This document shows positions 18,747 through 27,458 of a DNA stretch of 64,000 nucleotides, one piece after another. A model generated the notes under the pieces. That model had not been told where the DNA came from. It searched no databases and saw nothing but the letters and a program-made list of their open reading frames with translations. This DNA comes from Neptuniibacter marinus. Lineage in GTDB: Bacteria > Pseudomonadota > Gammaproteobacteria > Pseudomonadales > Balneatricaceae. The position numbers and the translations under genes were made by a program. The stretch is taken from contig NZ_LUTR01000012.1 of NCBI RefSeq assembly GCF_001597725.1, positions 29,895 through 93,894 of the forward strand, in the 5' to 3' direction. Position 1 is the first letter of the stretch. Each line of letters starts with the position of its first letter.

Positions 18747-19610
18747 GTGAAAGTCAGTGGCTTTACTTTTTTAAAAAACGGTTCGACACTAGGCTACCCT
18801 TTTGTAGAGAGTATTCGCTCAGCCCTACCTTTATGTGATGAGTTTATTATTGCATTAGGGGACTGCGATGATGATACAGAAGCGCTCCTAAATAAAATTG
18901 ACGATCCGAAAATCCGCATTATCCATACAACATGGAATGATAAAATGCAGGACCGCGGCTACGTCTATGGCCAGCAAAAAATGATTGCCCACTTCAACTG
19001 TACAGGAGACTGGGCCCTGTATATTGAAGGCGATGAAGTCTTACACGAAAACGAGATCAAAACGATTCGTGGCAATATGGAAAAATATCTCGATGATCCA
19101 GAAACTGAAGCATTCTACTTTGATTTCTACCACTTTTATGGACGACCGGATCAAGTAGGTATTTCAGGATACCGTCGAGCGCCCCGTATTATTAGAAACT
19201 CAATTCGTAGCTATGCGCCAGATGGTTTGTTCTTTGTTGTACTCGATAAAAACAAACGTGGTCGCTATCCAAAAGCCCGCCATGCAGGCGGTAATGTCTA
19301 CCATTATGGACATGTAAGAAACGTTGCAAAGATGCAAGAAAAGATCAACCAAGTTTCCCAATACTGGAATGAAAAGCCTGCACCTTTTCCTGGATATGGT
19401 GATATAGACCCTGCGGTTCTGCGACCTTTTAAGGGTACTCATCCAGCGGTCGTAGAAGATTGGCTAAAAACCGATGCCGAATGGGATTTCAAACCTAACC
19501 CAGATTACACACTAACCAAACGTGACAAGAAAGTTCGTTTAAAGCTAAAAATTGAAGATATGTTTGGTCTTGAGATCAGCAAAAAACACTATACCGATCT
19601 GGATAAGTAA
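18747..19610 (+). CDS. family 2-like glycosyltransferase
   Basis: A 287-residue GT-A-fold transferase. It opens with VSGFTFLKNGSTLGYPFVESI, reminiscent of GT2 enzymes that begin with a strand and an early Asn. A strand-acidic motif DWALYIEGDEV near residue 90 takes the position of the metal-binding DxD. The second half is rich in aromatic and basic residues (YHFYGRPDQVG, NVYHYGHVRN). The GTG start has a clear AGGAG site. It lies between the acyltransferase and another glycosyltransferase gene with gaps of 15 and 3 bases, so an LPS outer-core role is inferred; donor and acceptor are unknown. Confidence 0.8.
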   Translation: MKVSGFTFLKNGSTLGYPFVESIRSALPLCDEFIIALGDCDDDTEALLNKIDDPKIRIIHTTWNDKMQDRGYVYGQQKMIAHFNCTGDWALYIEGDEVLHENEIKTIRGNMEKYLDDPETEAFYFDFYHFYGRPDQVGISGYRRAPRIIRNSIRSYAPDGLFFVVLDKNKRGRYPKARHAGGNVYHYGHVRNVAKMQEKINQVSQYWNEKPAPFPGYGDIDPAVLRPFKGTHPAVVEDWLKTDAEWDFKPNPDYTLTKRDKKVRLKLKIEDMFGLEISKKHYTDLDK

Positions 19611-19613
19611 CCC

Positions 19614-20666
19614 TTGAATATACAAACATCTTCAATCCACATTGTTCGTCGATATGGCCCTGTTGGCGGTATGGAACGCTATGTGTGGGAGCTTACCCAT
19701 GCATTAGCCAAGCAGGGACAAAGCGTAAAAATCATTTGTGAGCGTGCTTATGAACAGTGCGACAATAATATAGACGTTATAGAACTCGGCGAGGTAAAAC
19801 CAAAACCTCGTTGGCTTGCTATGATCAAGTTTTCTAATCGTGTTTCTAAATATCTTAACAGCATAGATACAGATAAATGGGTGATCCACAGCCATGAACG
19901 TTGCGCAGAACACCACGTGACTACGTTCCATGGCCCCTCTATCTTAATGCGGAAGAAAAGGGCTTTAGATTTTATTTCCCCCCGTATTGCAACTTGGGAA
20001 TATTTAGAAAAGCGTGAGCTGTTTGGTAAAAATGTTTATACTGTATTGCCTAACTCACTGCTCGTTTCAGATCAGCTAGCTAAATTATATCCCGCAGCAG
20101 CACATAAACTTGGCTTTCCCGCCTACCCAGGCGTGTCAGAACAATTTACTCAACTCTCACGCAAATCCAACGGTCATACCATTGGTTTTATTGGTAAAGA
20201 GTGGCAGCGAAAAGGATTAGAATTTGCCGTCAAGGTGGTTAAATCCTTAATCGACCAAAACCCTCAAATAACATTTATTGTGACTGGGCCTGAACCAGAA
20301 GAGATAGAACATCTATTTACCGATTGGCCTAAGGACAACTACCAGCTAAAAGGCTGGCAACGCTCAGAAGATACATTGCCGTATATAGACCTTCTTATTC
20401 ATCCTGCAGAGGTCGAACCCTTTGGAATGGTTGTGGCAGAAGTAAACGCAGCAGGCTTACCTGTTGTAATATCGGACTGCTGTGGTATTGCAGAATTGAT
20501 CCAAGAGCAACATGGCTTAGTACTACCATTAAATCAGACCGAAGCTTGGCAGCAAGCTCTATTAAAACTAATGACTGAACAAAAAGTCGATTCATTAAAA
20601 TTAACTTGGGATAACCTAAGCTTTCAGCATCAACAGCTTTATTTGAAAATTGCGCAGGGAAAATAA
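19614..20666 (+). CDS. family 4 glycosyltransferase (LPS core)
   Basis: A 350-residue GT-B-fold transferase. The N-terminal glycine-rich loop is YGPVGGMERYVWEL, and the C-terminal domain has FIGKEWQRKGLEFAV and the donor-binding EX7E-type motif in EVEPFGMVVAEVNAAG. This pattern is typical of GT4 enzymes such as the LPS core glucosyltransferase WaaG. Translation appears to start at TTG four bases after the previous stop. It is encoded in the same run as the O-antigen ligase gene, which begins six bases later. Confidence 0.85.
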   Translation: MNIQTSSIHIVRRYGPVGGMERYVWELTHALAKQGQSVKIICERAYEQCDNNIDVIELGEVKPKPRWLAMIKFSNRVSKYLNSIDTDKWVIHSHERCAEHHVTTFHGPSILMRKKRALDFISPRIATWEYLEKRELFGKNVYTVLPNSLLVSDQLAKLYPAAAHKLGFPAYPGVSEQFTQLSRKSNGHTIGFIGKEWQRKGLEFAVKVVKSLIDQNPQITFIVTGPEPEEIEHLFTDWPKDNYQLKGWQRSEDTLPYIDLLIHPAEVEPFGMVVAEVNAAGLPVVISDCCGIAELIQEQHGLVLPLNQTEAWQQALLKLMTEQKVDSLKLTWDNLSFQHQQLYLKIAQGK

Positions 20667-20671
20667 CCCTT

Positions 20672-21898
20672 ATGTCATTCGATCATTCAGAAAGCCCGCG
20701 AACTCAGCCTATTCTAATAACTCTAGGGGCTTGGATTTTAATAGCGGGTATTTTTAGTATTCCATTATTAGGGAACGCCGCCCACAATATACTTTTAGGC
20801 CTTCCTGTTATATTTTTACTCTTCACAAAAAATATTACTACATATCCAGCACTGTTAAAAAACAACCAAACCGCGCTGCTTGCCACACTGCTCTTTATCT
20901 GGCTCGCAATCAGCCTCTTATGGTCAAGTGCGGAAACAAACTATAGTGGAAAGATACTGTCAAAATACCGGGAATTTTTACTCATCCCTCTATTTATGAT
21001 CTATTTCTCCATTGACAAATATCGCAAAAATGCCTTAGTAGCACTCTATGCAGCATTATTCCTCTCTTTATTTTTTTCCTACCTTATACATTACGATCTG
21101 ATACATTATTGGGACAATCCAAATAGTATTAAAAACCGTATATTTCATGGCATATCTATGTCTGTTTTTGCTTATATAAACTTACAAGCAGCAGCTATAT
21201 CAAAAAGATATAGAGCAATTTTTATCGCTTTATTTATTATCACTTTTCATAATTTATTCTTTATTGAGAATGGCCGCCTTGGATACCTATTAATCTGCAT
21301 ACTCAGCGCTTTATTTTGTTGGCAACAGTGGCGGGTCAAAGGCTTAATAGCCATGATCGCTCTTGGTAGCCTCAGTACTATAGCGCTCTTACTTTTTGCA
21401 GATTTATCACAATTAAGAATCATAGGACGCTTAGATGTTATAAGTAACGCCAGCGAAATAAATCTATCCGTATTACAAGCAGCAGATATCCGTCTTGAAT
21501 TTTATATTTTGTCGCTCTACTGTTTTATGGATAGTTGGCTACTAGGACATGGACTAGGCAGTTTCCCCGAAGTTTATGCCCTACAACATGAAGCAATTCA
21601 AACCTATTGGAAAACAACCGTAAATCCACATAATGAGTTTTTACAAATTTCAGTTCAAACCGGTATCATAGGTTTACTTCTCTTTATCTCTTTTCTGATC
21701 AGCTTTCTGACACAAAAAAACCAACCTGCTTTACAAAAACAATGTAAAACAGCACTCTTTTTCACCGTGTGTCTTTCCTGCATGTTTAATTCATCGTTTA
21801 TGGATCATGGTGATGGTGCGCTCTTTATGATCCTAATCGCTCTAGTGACCGGTTCGACATGGAAGACGGCTAATAACTATTCTGATACTACTAAATAA
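20672..21898 (+). CDS. waaL: O-antigen ligase family protein (WaaL-like)
   Basis: A 408-residue polytopic inner membrane protein with around ten to twelve hydrophobic segments and a large periplasmic loop before the last helices. That loop carries GHGLGSFPEVY and VNPHNEFLQ, the arginine/histidine-containing pattern of the Wzy_C/WaaL family. WaaL joins undecaprenyl-linked O-antigen to the lipid A core at the periplasmic face. O-antigen polymerases share this fold, but the surrounding core transferases favour a ligase. Confidence 0.83.
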   Translation: MSFDHSESPRTQPILITLGAWILIAGIFSIPLLGNAAHNILLGLPVIFLLFTKNITTYPALLKNNQTALLATLLFIWLAISLLWSSAETNYSGKILSKYREFLLIPLFMIYFSIDKYRKNALVALYAALFLSLFFSYLIHYDLIHYWDNPNSIKNRIFHGISMSVFAYINLQAAAISKRYRAIFIALFIITFHNLFFIENGRLGYLLICILSALFCWQQWRVKGLIAMIALGSLSTIALLLFADLSQLRIIGRLDVISNASEINLSVLQAADIRLEFYILSLYCFMDSWLLGHGLGSFPEVYALQHEAIQTYWKTTVNPHNEFLQISVQTGIIGLLLFISFLISFLTQKNQPALQKQCKTALFFTVCLSCMFNSSFMDHGDGALFMILIALVTGSTWKTANNYSDTTK

Positions 21899-21957
21899 TA
21901 AAGGTGGGAGCTTTAGCCTCTCACTCTTGAACCTTTTAAATCCATGAAGATACTTTG

Positions 21958-22704
21958 ATGCTTTCAATCATTATTATCACTAAAAACGAAGCCCATAATA
22001 TCCAAGACTGTCTCGACTCAGTTTCATGGGCAGATGAGATCATTGTTGTAGACTCAGGCAGTGAAGATGGCACCCAAGAGATCTGCCATAAAACAGCTAA
22101 CTGTACCTTAGTAGAAACAGATTGGCCGGGGTTTGGTGAACAGAAAAATAGGGCCTTAGCACTGGCAAACAATGAATGGGTGTTATCTATAGACGCTGAT
22201 GAAAGAATTGATAATGCCTTAAAGGATGAGATATTAAACGCCATCGAACAAACCCAATACGATGGTTTTAAGATCCCCCGCCATTCGCAATATTGTGGCC
22301 GTTTTATTGATCATTCCGGCTGGACGCCTGATTATGTACTTCGTTTATTCAAACGAGAAAAAGCTGTGTTTTCTGATGACAAAGTCCATGAACGGGTAAT
22401 TTTAAACGGAAAAACTCATAAACTTTCTAACCCGATGCAGCACTATTCGTACGAAAACTTAGAACAAGTTTTACGTAAAGTTGATCAATACTCAACCTTA
22501 GGCGCTGAGCAATTATACGCCCGCGGGAAACGATGCGGACTAGGCACTGCACTGTACAAGTCCTTCTGGGCTTTTATACGAACTTATCTTCTTCGTCGAG
22601 GCTTTCTTGATGGAAAACACGGTGTAATGTTGGCTATTTCTAATGCAGAATCAACCTATTACAAATATGCCAAGCTCGCATTAATGTCAGAGAAAGCCCA
22701 ATAA
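21958..22704 (+). CDS. GT2 glycosyltransferase of the WaaE/KdtX type
   Basis: A 248-residue GT2 enzyme. It begins LSIIIITKNEAHNIQDCL, with DEIIVVDSGSEDGT and the metal-binding SIDADERI, then DYVLRLFKREKAVF and VHERV, all typical of WaaE-like LPS core beta-1,4-glucosyltransferases. ATG at 21958 is preferred over the TTG one codon earlier because the GAAGA site fits it better. It closes the rightward LPS run, 59 bases after the ligase gene. Confidence 0.87.
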   Translation: MLSIIIITKNEAHNIQDCLDSVSWADEIIVVDSGSEDGTQEICHKTANCTLVETDWPGFGEQKNRALALANNEWVLSIDADERIDNALKDEILNAIEQTQYDGFKIPRHSQYCGRFIDHSGWTPDYVLRLFKREKAVFSDDKVHERVILNGKTHKLSNPMQHYSYENLEQVLRKVDQYSTLGAEQLYARGKRCGLGTALYKSFWAFIRTYLLRRGFLDGKHGVMLAISNAESTYYKYAKLALMSEKAQ

Positions 22705-22789
22705 TGACACTCAACTTAGTCTGATTATTGAACTTATTTTCCAATATAAGTGACTAATTGATCAATAACTTTCTTTGAGAACACTGTTG

Positions 22790-24925
22790 ATGAAAAAATT
22801 ACCTCTTATATTGACGATTGCGTTAGCCATCACGGCCTTTTTCTTTTTTGACATAGACCAATACTTAAATTTAGACTTTCTCAAAGCGAATCAAACTAAA
22901 TTTGACCAGCAATACGCAGAAAACCCTCTAGCCACCGCAGCAATTTTCTTTGGGCTTTATATACTCGTGGCGGGCTTATCCCTCCCTGGTGCAGCAATAA
23001 TGACACTTGCGGCGGGCGCCCTATTTGACTTAACAACGGGGTTACTTCTTGTATCCTTTGCCAGCTCAATTGGGGCAACGCTCGCTTTTCTTTTCTCCCG
23101 TTTTATCTTGCGCGACAGCATCCAAAATCGCTTTGCTAGTCAATTATCCGCTATTAATAAAGGCATCGAGAAAGAAGGCGCATTTTATCTATTCACACTT
23201 CGCTTGGTTCCTCTATTTCCTTTTTTCGTTATCAACTTAGTCATGGGAGTTACTCCCATAAAAACATGGACATTTTATTGGGTAAGCCAGCTAGGAATGT
23301 TAGCGGGAACAATTGTCTTCGTTAATGCAGGCACTCAACTAGGCCAACTAGAAAGCCTATCCGGAATATTATCCCCCAGTATGCTGGCATCCTTTACCCT
23401 CCTTGGCGTTTTCCCATTGATTGCAAAGAAAATAATCGAGCTGCTACAAAGCAGAAAAGTTTACGCAGGCATCAAAAAACCAACAAAATTCGATACGAAT
23501 ATCGTTGTTATTGGCGCAGGTTCAGCAGGCTTAGTAACGTCGTATATTGCGGCGGCGATAAAAGCAAAAGTCAGCTTAGTCGAGAAAAACCTGATGGGAG
23601 GCGACTGTTTGAATACTGGTTGCGTACCGTCAAAAGCACTCATTCGCTCAGCCCGGTTTGTATCAGACAATAAACGCTGTAAGGAATACGGTATAGAAAA
23701 GAGCGAAGTCAGCTTCAATTTCGCAGACGTGATGGAACGAGTTCAAGAGGTTATTAAAACAGTAGAACCCCACGATTCAATTGAACGTTACACAGGTCTA
23801 GGTGTGGATTGCATTCAAGGTACTGCAACTATATTGAATCCCTATGAAGTCGTGGTGAATGGCGAAATTATTACAACCCGCAATATTGTTATCGCGACAG
23901 GTGCTCGCCCACGTATGCCCGCCGTTAAAAATATAGAAGCGATGAATCCTCTTACATCAGATAACTTATGGAAAATTCGTGAACTGCCTAAACGCTTATT
24001 AGTGATCGGTGGTGGTCCGATTGGCTGTGAATTAAGTCAGTGTTTTGCTCGCTTTGGTTCTGAAGTCAGTATCTTACTGCCCGATGGGCGGATCATGTCG
24101 AGAGAAGATGAAGATGTTTCAGCCCTAGTAACTGAACGCTTCAGCGCAGAAGGTATTAATATCTTAAATGATAGAAAGATGCGTGAATTTATAGAACGCG
24201 ATGGCGAAAAGATTTTGATCAGCGAATATAAAGGGCAAATCGAAGAAATCCCGTTCGACCAACTTCTCGTGGCGATAGGAAGACAAGCCAATATTGAAGG
24301 TTTCGGCCTAGAAAATCTTAATATAGATATCACAGGCAACGGTACAATTGATGTAAATGAATACCTACAAACAAGATTCCCTAATGTTTATGCCTGTGGA
24401 GATGTCGCTGGTCCCTTCCAATTTACTCATGCCGCAGCACATCAAGCGTGGTACGCAGCGGTCAACGCATTGTTTGGCAAATTTAAGAAATTCAAAGTCG
24501 ATTATTCCGTTATACCTGCAGCAACCTTTACGGACCCTGAGGTCGCGCGCGTCGGTCTAAACGAGCAAGAAGCAAAAGCACAAAATATAGCTTATGAAGT
24601 CACTCGCTTTGATTTAGCGGAGCTTGATCGCGCTATTGCAGATAATGATGCCCACGGTATGGTAAAAACACTCACAGTGCCCGGCAAAGATAAAATCTTA
24701 GGTGCAACTATTGTTGGACCACACTCCGGTGAGTTAATCACTGAGTTCGTCACTGCGATAAAACATGGCTTAGGTCTTAACAAGTTACTAGGGACGATCC
24801 ATATTTATCCAACCTTAAGTGAAGCGAACAAATATGCAGCGGGAGAGTGGAAGCGAGCTCATGCGCCTCAGAAAGTTTTACAGTGGTTAGAAAAGTTTCA
24901 TCGCTGGCAGCGTGCTGAGAAATAG
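22790..24925 (+). CDS. TVP38/TMEM64 membrane domain fused to a mercuric-reductase-like flavin disulfide oxidoreductase
   Basis: A 711-residue fusion. Residues 1-220 form a TVP38/TMEM64 (SNARE-associated/DedA-like) membrane module with several helices and the motif RLVPLFPFFVINLVMG. Residues about 235-705 form a pyridine nucleotide-disulfide oxidoreductase: VIGAGSAGL, redox-active Cys273 and Cys278 in GGDCLNTGCVPSK, NADPH-binding VIGGGPIGCE, FAD-binding YACGDVAG, and the C-terminal HIYPTLSE dimer segment. The C-terminal vicinal cysteine pair and N-terminal metal-binding domain of true MerA are absent, so mercury reduction should not be assumed. Its last 28 bases overlap the convergent next gene. 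ATG at 22790 is chosen over a TTG five codons earlier. Confidence 0.88.
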   Translation: MKKLPLILTIALAITAFFFFDIDQYLNLDFLKANQTKFDQQYAENPLATAAIFFGLYILVAGLSLPGAAIMTLAAGALFDLTTGLLLVSFASSIGATLAFLFSRFILRDSIQNRFASQLSAINKGIEKEGAFYLFTLRLVPLFPFFVINLVMGVTPIKTWTFYWVSQLGMLAGTIVFVNAGTQLGQLESLSGILSPSMLASFTLLGVFPLIAKKIIELLQSRKVYAGIKKPTKFDTNIVVIGAGSAGLVTSYIAAAIKAKVSLVEKNLMGGDCLNTGCVPSKALIRSARFVSDNKRCKEYGIEKSEVSFNFADVMERVQEVIKTVEPHDSIERYTGLGVDCIQGTATILNPYEVVVNGEIITTRNIVIATGARPRMPAVKNIEAMNPLTSDNLWKIRELPKRLLVIGGGPIGCELSQCFARFGSEVSILLPDGRIMSREDEDVSALVTERFSAEGINILNDRKMREFIERDGEKILISEYKGQIEEIPFDQLLVAIGRQANIEGFGLENLNIDITGNGTIDVNEYLQTRFPNVYACGDVAGPFQFTHAAAHQAWYAAVNALFGKFKKFKVDYSVIPAATFTDPEVARVGLNEQEAKAQNIAYEVTRFDLAELDRAIADNDAHGMVKTLTVPGKDKILGATIVGPHSGELITEFVTAIKHGLGLNKLLGTIHIYPTLSEANKYAAGEWKRAHAPQKVLQWLEKFHRWQRAEK

Positions 24926-25629
24926 CGCTGCTTTAACAGCTTAAGTAATTCAGGAATTGCCTGCCTTATCCATAAATATTGATAACGGCAGGTAAGATAC
25001 CACCAGCCTTTGTCTCTGTATTTTCTAGCACTCGTTTGCAGATATTGAGTACAACATTTTAACTTTATTCCCCGCTGCCTTGCGTACCACACAAACAGAT
25101 GGTCTTCCCCATAAGATGCATCTTCAGGATAGCCTCCCACTTGTGCGAAAAGCGTTTTACTAATCGCAAAGCCTTGATCTCCAAACGGTATGCCTAATAG
25201 CCGAGAGCGCAGATTAGCGCCCCAACCATTTAACGCCATACCATTAGAACCATCCGCCAAAAACTGTAATAAACAGTAATGCAGTTTATCCGGTGCCCTC
25301 GATAAATTAACCCATAAGCTTTCGACTAACTCAACGCTAAAGCGACTATCGACATGCAGAAACCAAATGAACTCACCTTGCGCCGCTTGGGCACCATAAT
25401 TCATCTGCACTGCCCGCCCTTGACCTGATTCAAGCCAACTTACCTGAAAAGGCGCCAAGGTTGCCACAATATCTTGCTTATATTGGTCATCGAATCGTTG
25501 ATGACAGACAACAAAGATAATTTCACTTGCAGAAGGGATTGCTCGAAGGTCCTCGATCAACCCCACAGGAATAATGGACTCCGCAGGCCCGATGGGAATA
25601 ACAATAGAAACAGATAGAGAGTGCTCCAT
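24898..25629 (-). CDS. TIGR04283-like glycosyltransferase (arsenosugar/rSAM-associated type 2)
   Basis: A 243-residue GT2-fold transferase. The pattern SGQGRAVQMNYGAQAAQGEF followed by FLHVDSR matches the TIGR04283 group, named for its association with rSAM/selenodomain proteins and arsenosugar loci. FGDQGFAISK and GEDHLFVWYARQ form the acceptor half. It is the last gene of a four-gene leftward operon, starting two bases after the phosphorylase stop. An aglycone or sugar substrate is inferred from context only. Confidence 0.8.
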   Translation of the reverse strand: MEHSLSVSIVIPIGPAESIIPVGLIEDLRAIPSASEIIFVVCHQRFDDQYKQDIVATLAPFQVSWLESGQGRAVQMNYGAQAAQGEFIWFLHVDSRFSVELVESLWVNLSRAPDKLHYCLLQFLADGSNGMALNGWGANLRSRLLGIPFGDQGFAISKTLFAQVGGYPEDASYGEDHLFVWYARQRGIKLKCCTQYLQTSARKYRDKGWWYLTCRYQYLWIRQAIPELLKLLKQRYFSARCQR

Positions 25630-25631
25630 AC

Positions 25632-26480
25632 TTAGGAACTTAACACCTCGAGTAAAGAGCGTTGCTCGGCGTTTAACGCGTCTTTAGGGGTCAACACTGC
25701 AGCCGCTAAACTGGTTCGGCAAGTGCAAGTATATTCCACTTCATCTTGATCAATAAAAGCAGTCAGTAAGGTTTTAGCTTTTTCTAAACTTGCTCCATAA
25801 CGGGCAATAACCTGCTCTACTGATACATGCTGATCAGGATCATCCAACCAGCAATCATAATCGGTAGCTATAGCGATAGTGCAATAGCAAAGTTGTGCTT
25901 CACGCGCTAAAAAGACCTCAGGCACATTGGTCATTCCAACCAAATCACAACCTGCGGCCCCTCTCAGAAAGAAACTCTCTGCTCGTGTACCTAAACGCGG
26001 CCCATCGACACAACCATAGGTTTTATCAGTATGAAGTTTTATATCAACGCTTTCACCTGCAGCAACTAAACTTTCTGACAAACAATGGCATGTAGGTTCT
26101 GCTGTTGAAACATGTGCAGCCAAACCTTTACCAAAAAAAGTTTTCTCTCGATTCCCTTTTACAAAATCAAAATACTGACTAGGGAGTGACAGATCTCCCG
26201 GCGCAATCTCTTCTTGCAAACTACCCACTGCAGAAAGACCAACAACCTGAGTCACACCTAAAGACTTTAACGCCCAAATATTAGCGCGATAATTTACCTC
26301 AGAAGGAAGAAGCTGATGTTGGCGACCGTGTCGAGGTAAAAAGAACAAGGTTCTGCTTCCCCTTTTACCCTCAATAATCGGTGCTGACGGTTTCCCAAAA
26401 GGCGTATCAACATCGTGCTCGCTAACAACTTCTAAACCCTCTAATTGATAGATCCCTGTACCACCAATAATTCCTAACAC
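25632..26480 (-). CDS. MTA-phosphorylase-family purine nucleoside phosphorylase
   Basis: A 282-residue nucleoside phosphorylase. It has GGTGIY at the start, VDTPFGKPS and RHGRQH for phosphate, NYRANIWALK, SAVGSLQEEIAPGD, GPRLGTRAESF, and MTNVPEV. Asp207 and Asp209 in ATDYDCW are the residues that read the 6-amino group of adenine in human MTA phosphorylase. By that criterion it should cleave 5'-methylthioadenosine or other 5'-modified adenosines rather than methylthioinosine. Encoding between a radical SAM enzyme and two glycosyltransferases suggests a job on a 5'-deoxy-5'-substituted adenosine, although ordinary MTA salvage remains possible. Confidence 0.85.
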   Translation of the reverse strand: MLGIIGGTGIYQLEGLEVVSEHDVDTPFGKPSAPIIEGKRGSRTLFFLPRHGRQHQLLPSEVNYRANIWALKSLGVTQVVGLSAVGSLQEEIAPGDLSLPSQYFDFVKGNREKTFFGKGLAAHVSTAEPTCHCLSESLVAAGESVDIKLHTDKTYGCVDGPRLGTRAESFFLRGAAGCDLVGMTNVPEVFLAREAQLCYCTIAIATDYDCWLDDPDQHVSVEQVIARYGASLEKAKTLLTAFIDQDEVEYTCTCRTSLAAAVLTPKDALNAEQRSLLEVLSS

Positions 26481-26525
26481 TTATGTCCCCTTATTTAAAT
26501 GAATCATCATTAACATCTCAAATAG

Positions 26526-27437
26526 CTACGCCTCGCTACATGAGGAGCCATAAGCAAAACAACTATAGCAACGATGATGTTTCATGCTAATTCTTTCACT
26601 TAAACTTTCAGTTAAACTAAACCCTTGATCATACTCTTCATCATCATCCACCAGCGTACAAGCATACACTTTCATCTGCCCCTGCTTTTTCACAACCATT
26701 TTGCTAAAAGCACACATAAAGTCCTTCCGGCTCTTTTCGGTCTGATAAGTAGTCATACAACTTGTCGTCACTTGAGGGACATGAGGTAAGCTTCCAGGGG
26801 TAGCAAAGTCAGGGAAAGCAACAATATGCAGATCTTCCGGTAAACCGTAAGCAATAAACAGGTCACGGTAAGACGCCTCAACCTCTTCACGCTGTTCCTC
26901 TTTTTCCATATGTCGTGCAACAGAAACGGAGAACCCTAAATCGTATAATGCTTTAAGGCCTTCCATCGCTTTATCAAAATTACCCTCTCCTCGTCCAGCA
27001 TCATGCTGTTTCGCAGCAGCGTAATCTATACTAATACGAAAACTAACAGGGTGTTCAGCATCTTGCAGTGAACGCACTTCATCCATTCTTTGCTGAAGGG
27101 CATCGGTACCATTAGTGAGCACAAGGCAAGGTTTAAACTTAGCCGCGTAAGCTAAAATTTGTACAAGTTGCTTTGCGAGAAAAGGCTCTCCGCCGGTAAA
27201 AGAAAATTGCTCTACCTCTAAGGTTAATGCTTCATCAATCAGCGGTTTAACATCCGCAAACTTGACTAAATCTAATCGGGTGTCACCAGGCCCTGAACCT
27301 TCCAAACAAAAAGAACATTGTAAGTTACACGCAGTGCCGGTATGAAACCAAAGTTCTCGTAGCGCATGAGGCTCTATATAACCTCTAGGTTTTCCATCAG
27401 GCGTGATAAACCAGTTATCTGTATGAATACGTTGCAT
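26526..27437 (-). CDS. radical SAM enzyme with C-terminal auxiliary cysteines
   Basis: A 303-residue radical SAM protein. The SAM-binding cluster motif is Cys37-x3-Cys41-x2-Cys44 (CNLQCSFC), followed by FTGGEPF as the GGE motif. The C-terminal 80 residues add Cys227, Cys242, Cys260 and a final cluster Cys290-x2-Cys293-x6-Cys300, a SPASM/twitch-like arrangement implying at least one auxiliary [4Fe-4S] cluster. It does not look like ArsS: the selenodomain/DUF3641-type C-terminal half is missing. It lies 45 bases before the phosphorylase gene and 21 bases after the TIGR04282-like gene. The reaction is unknown. Confidence 0.82.
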   Translation of the reverse strand: MQRIHTDNWFITPDGKPRGYIEPHALRELWFHTGTACNLQCSFCLEGSGPGDTRLDLVKFADVKPLIDEALTLEVEQFSFTGGEPFLAKQLVQILAYAAKFKPCLVLTNGTDALQQRMDEVRSLQDAEHPVSFRISIDYAAAKQHDAGRGEGNFDKAMEGLKALYDLGFSVSVARHMEKEEQREEVEASYRDLFIAYGLPEDLHIVAFPDFATPGSLPHVPQVTTSCMTTYQTEKSRKDFMCAFSKMVVKKQGQMKVYACTLVDDDEEYDQGFSLTESLSERISMKHHRCYSCFAYGSSCSEA

Positions 27438-27458
27438 TTTTTAATCGCCTAACTGGGG

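Noticed and set aside
22790..24925. Mercuric reductase MerA
   Set aside because: The C-terminal cysteine pair and metal-binding N-terminal domain are missing, and no mer genes are adjacent.
26526..27437. Naming the radical SAM enzyme ArsS
   Set aside because: It lacks the C-terminal domain expected for the rSAM/selenodomain family, and no ArsM gene is present.
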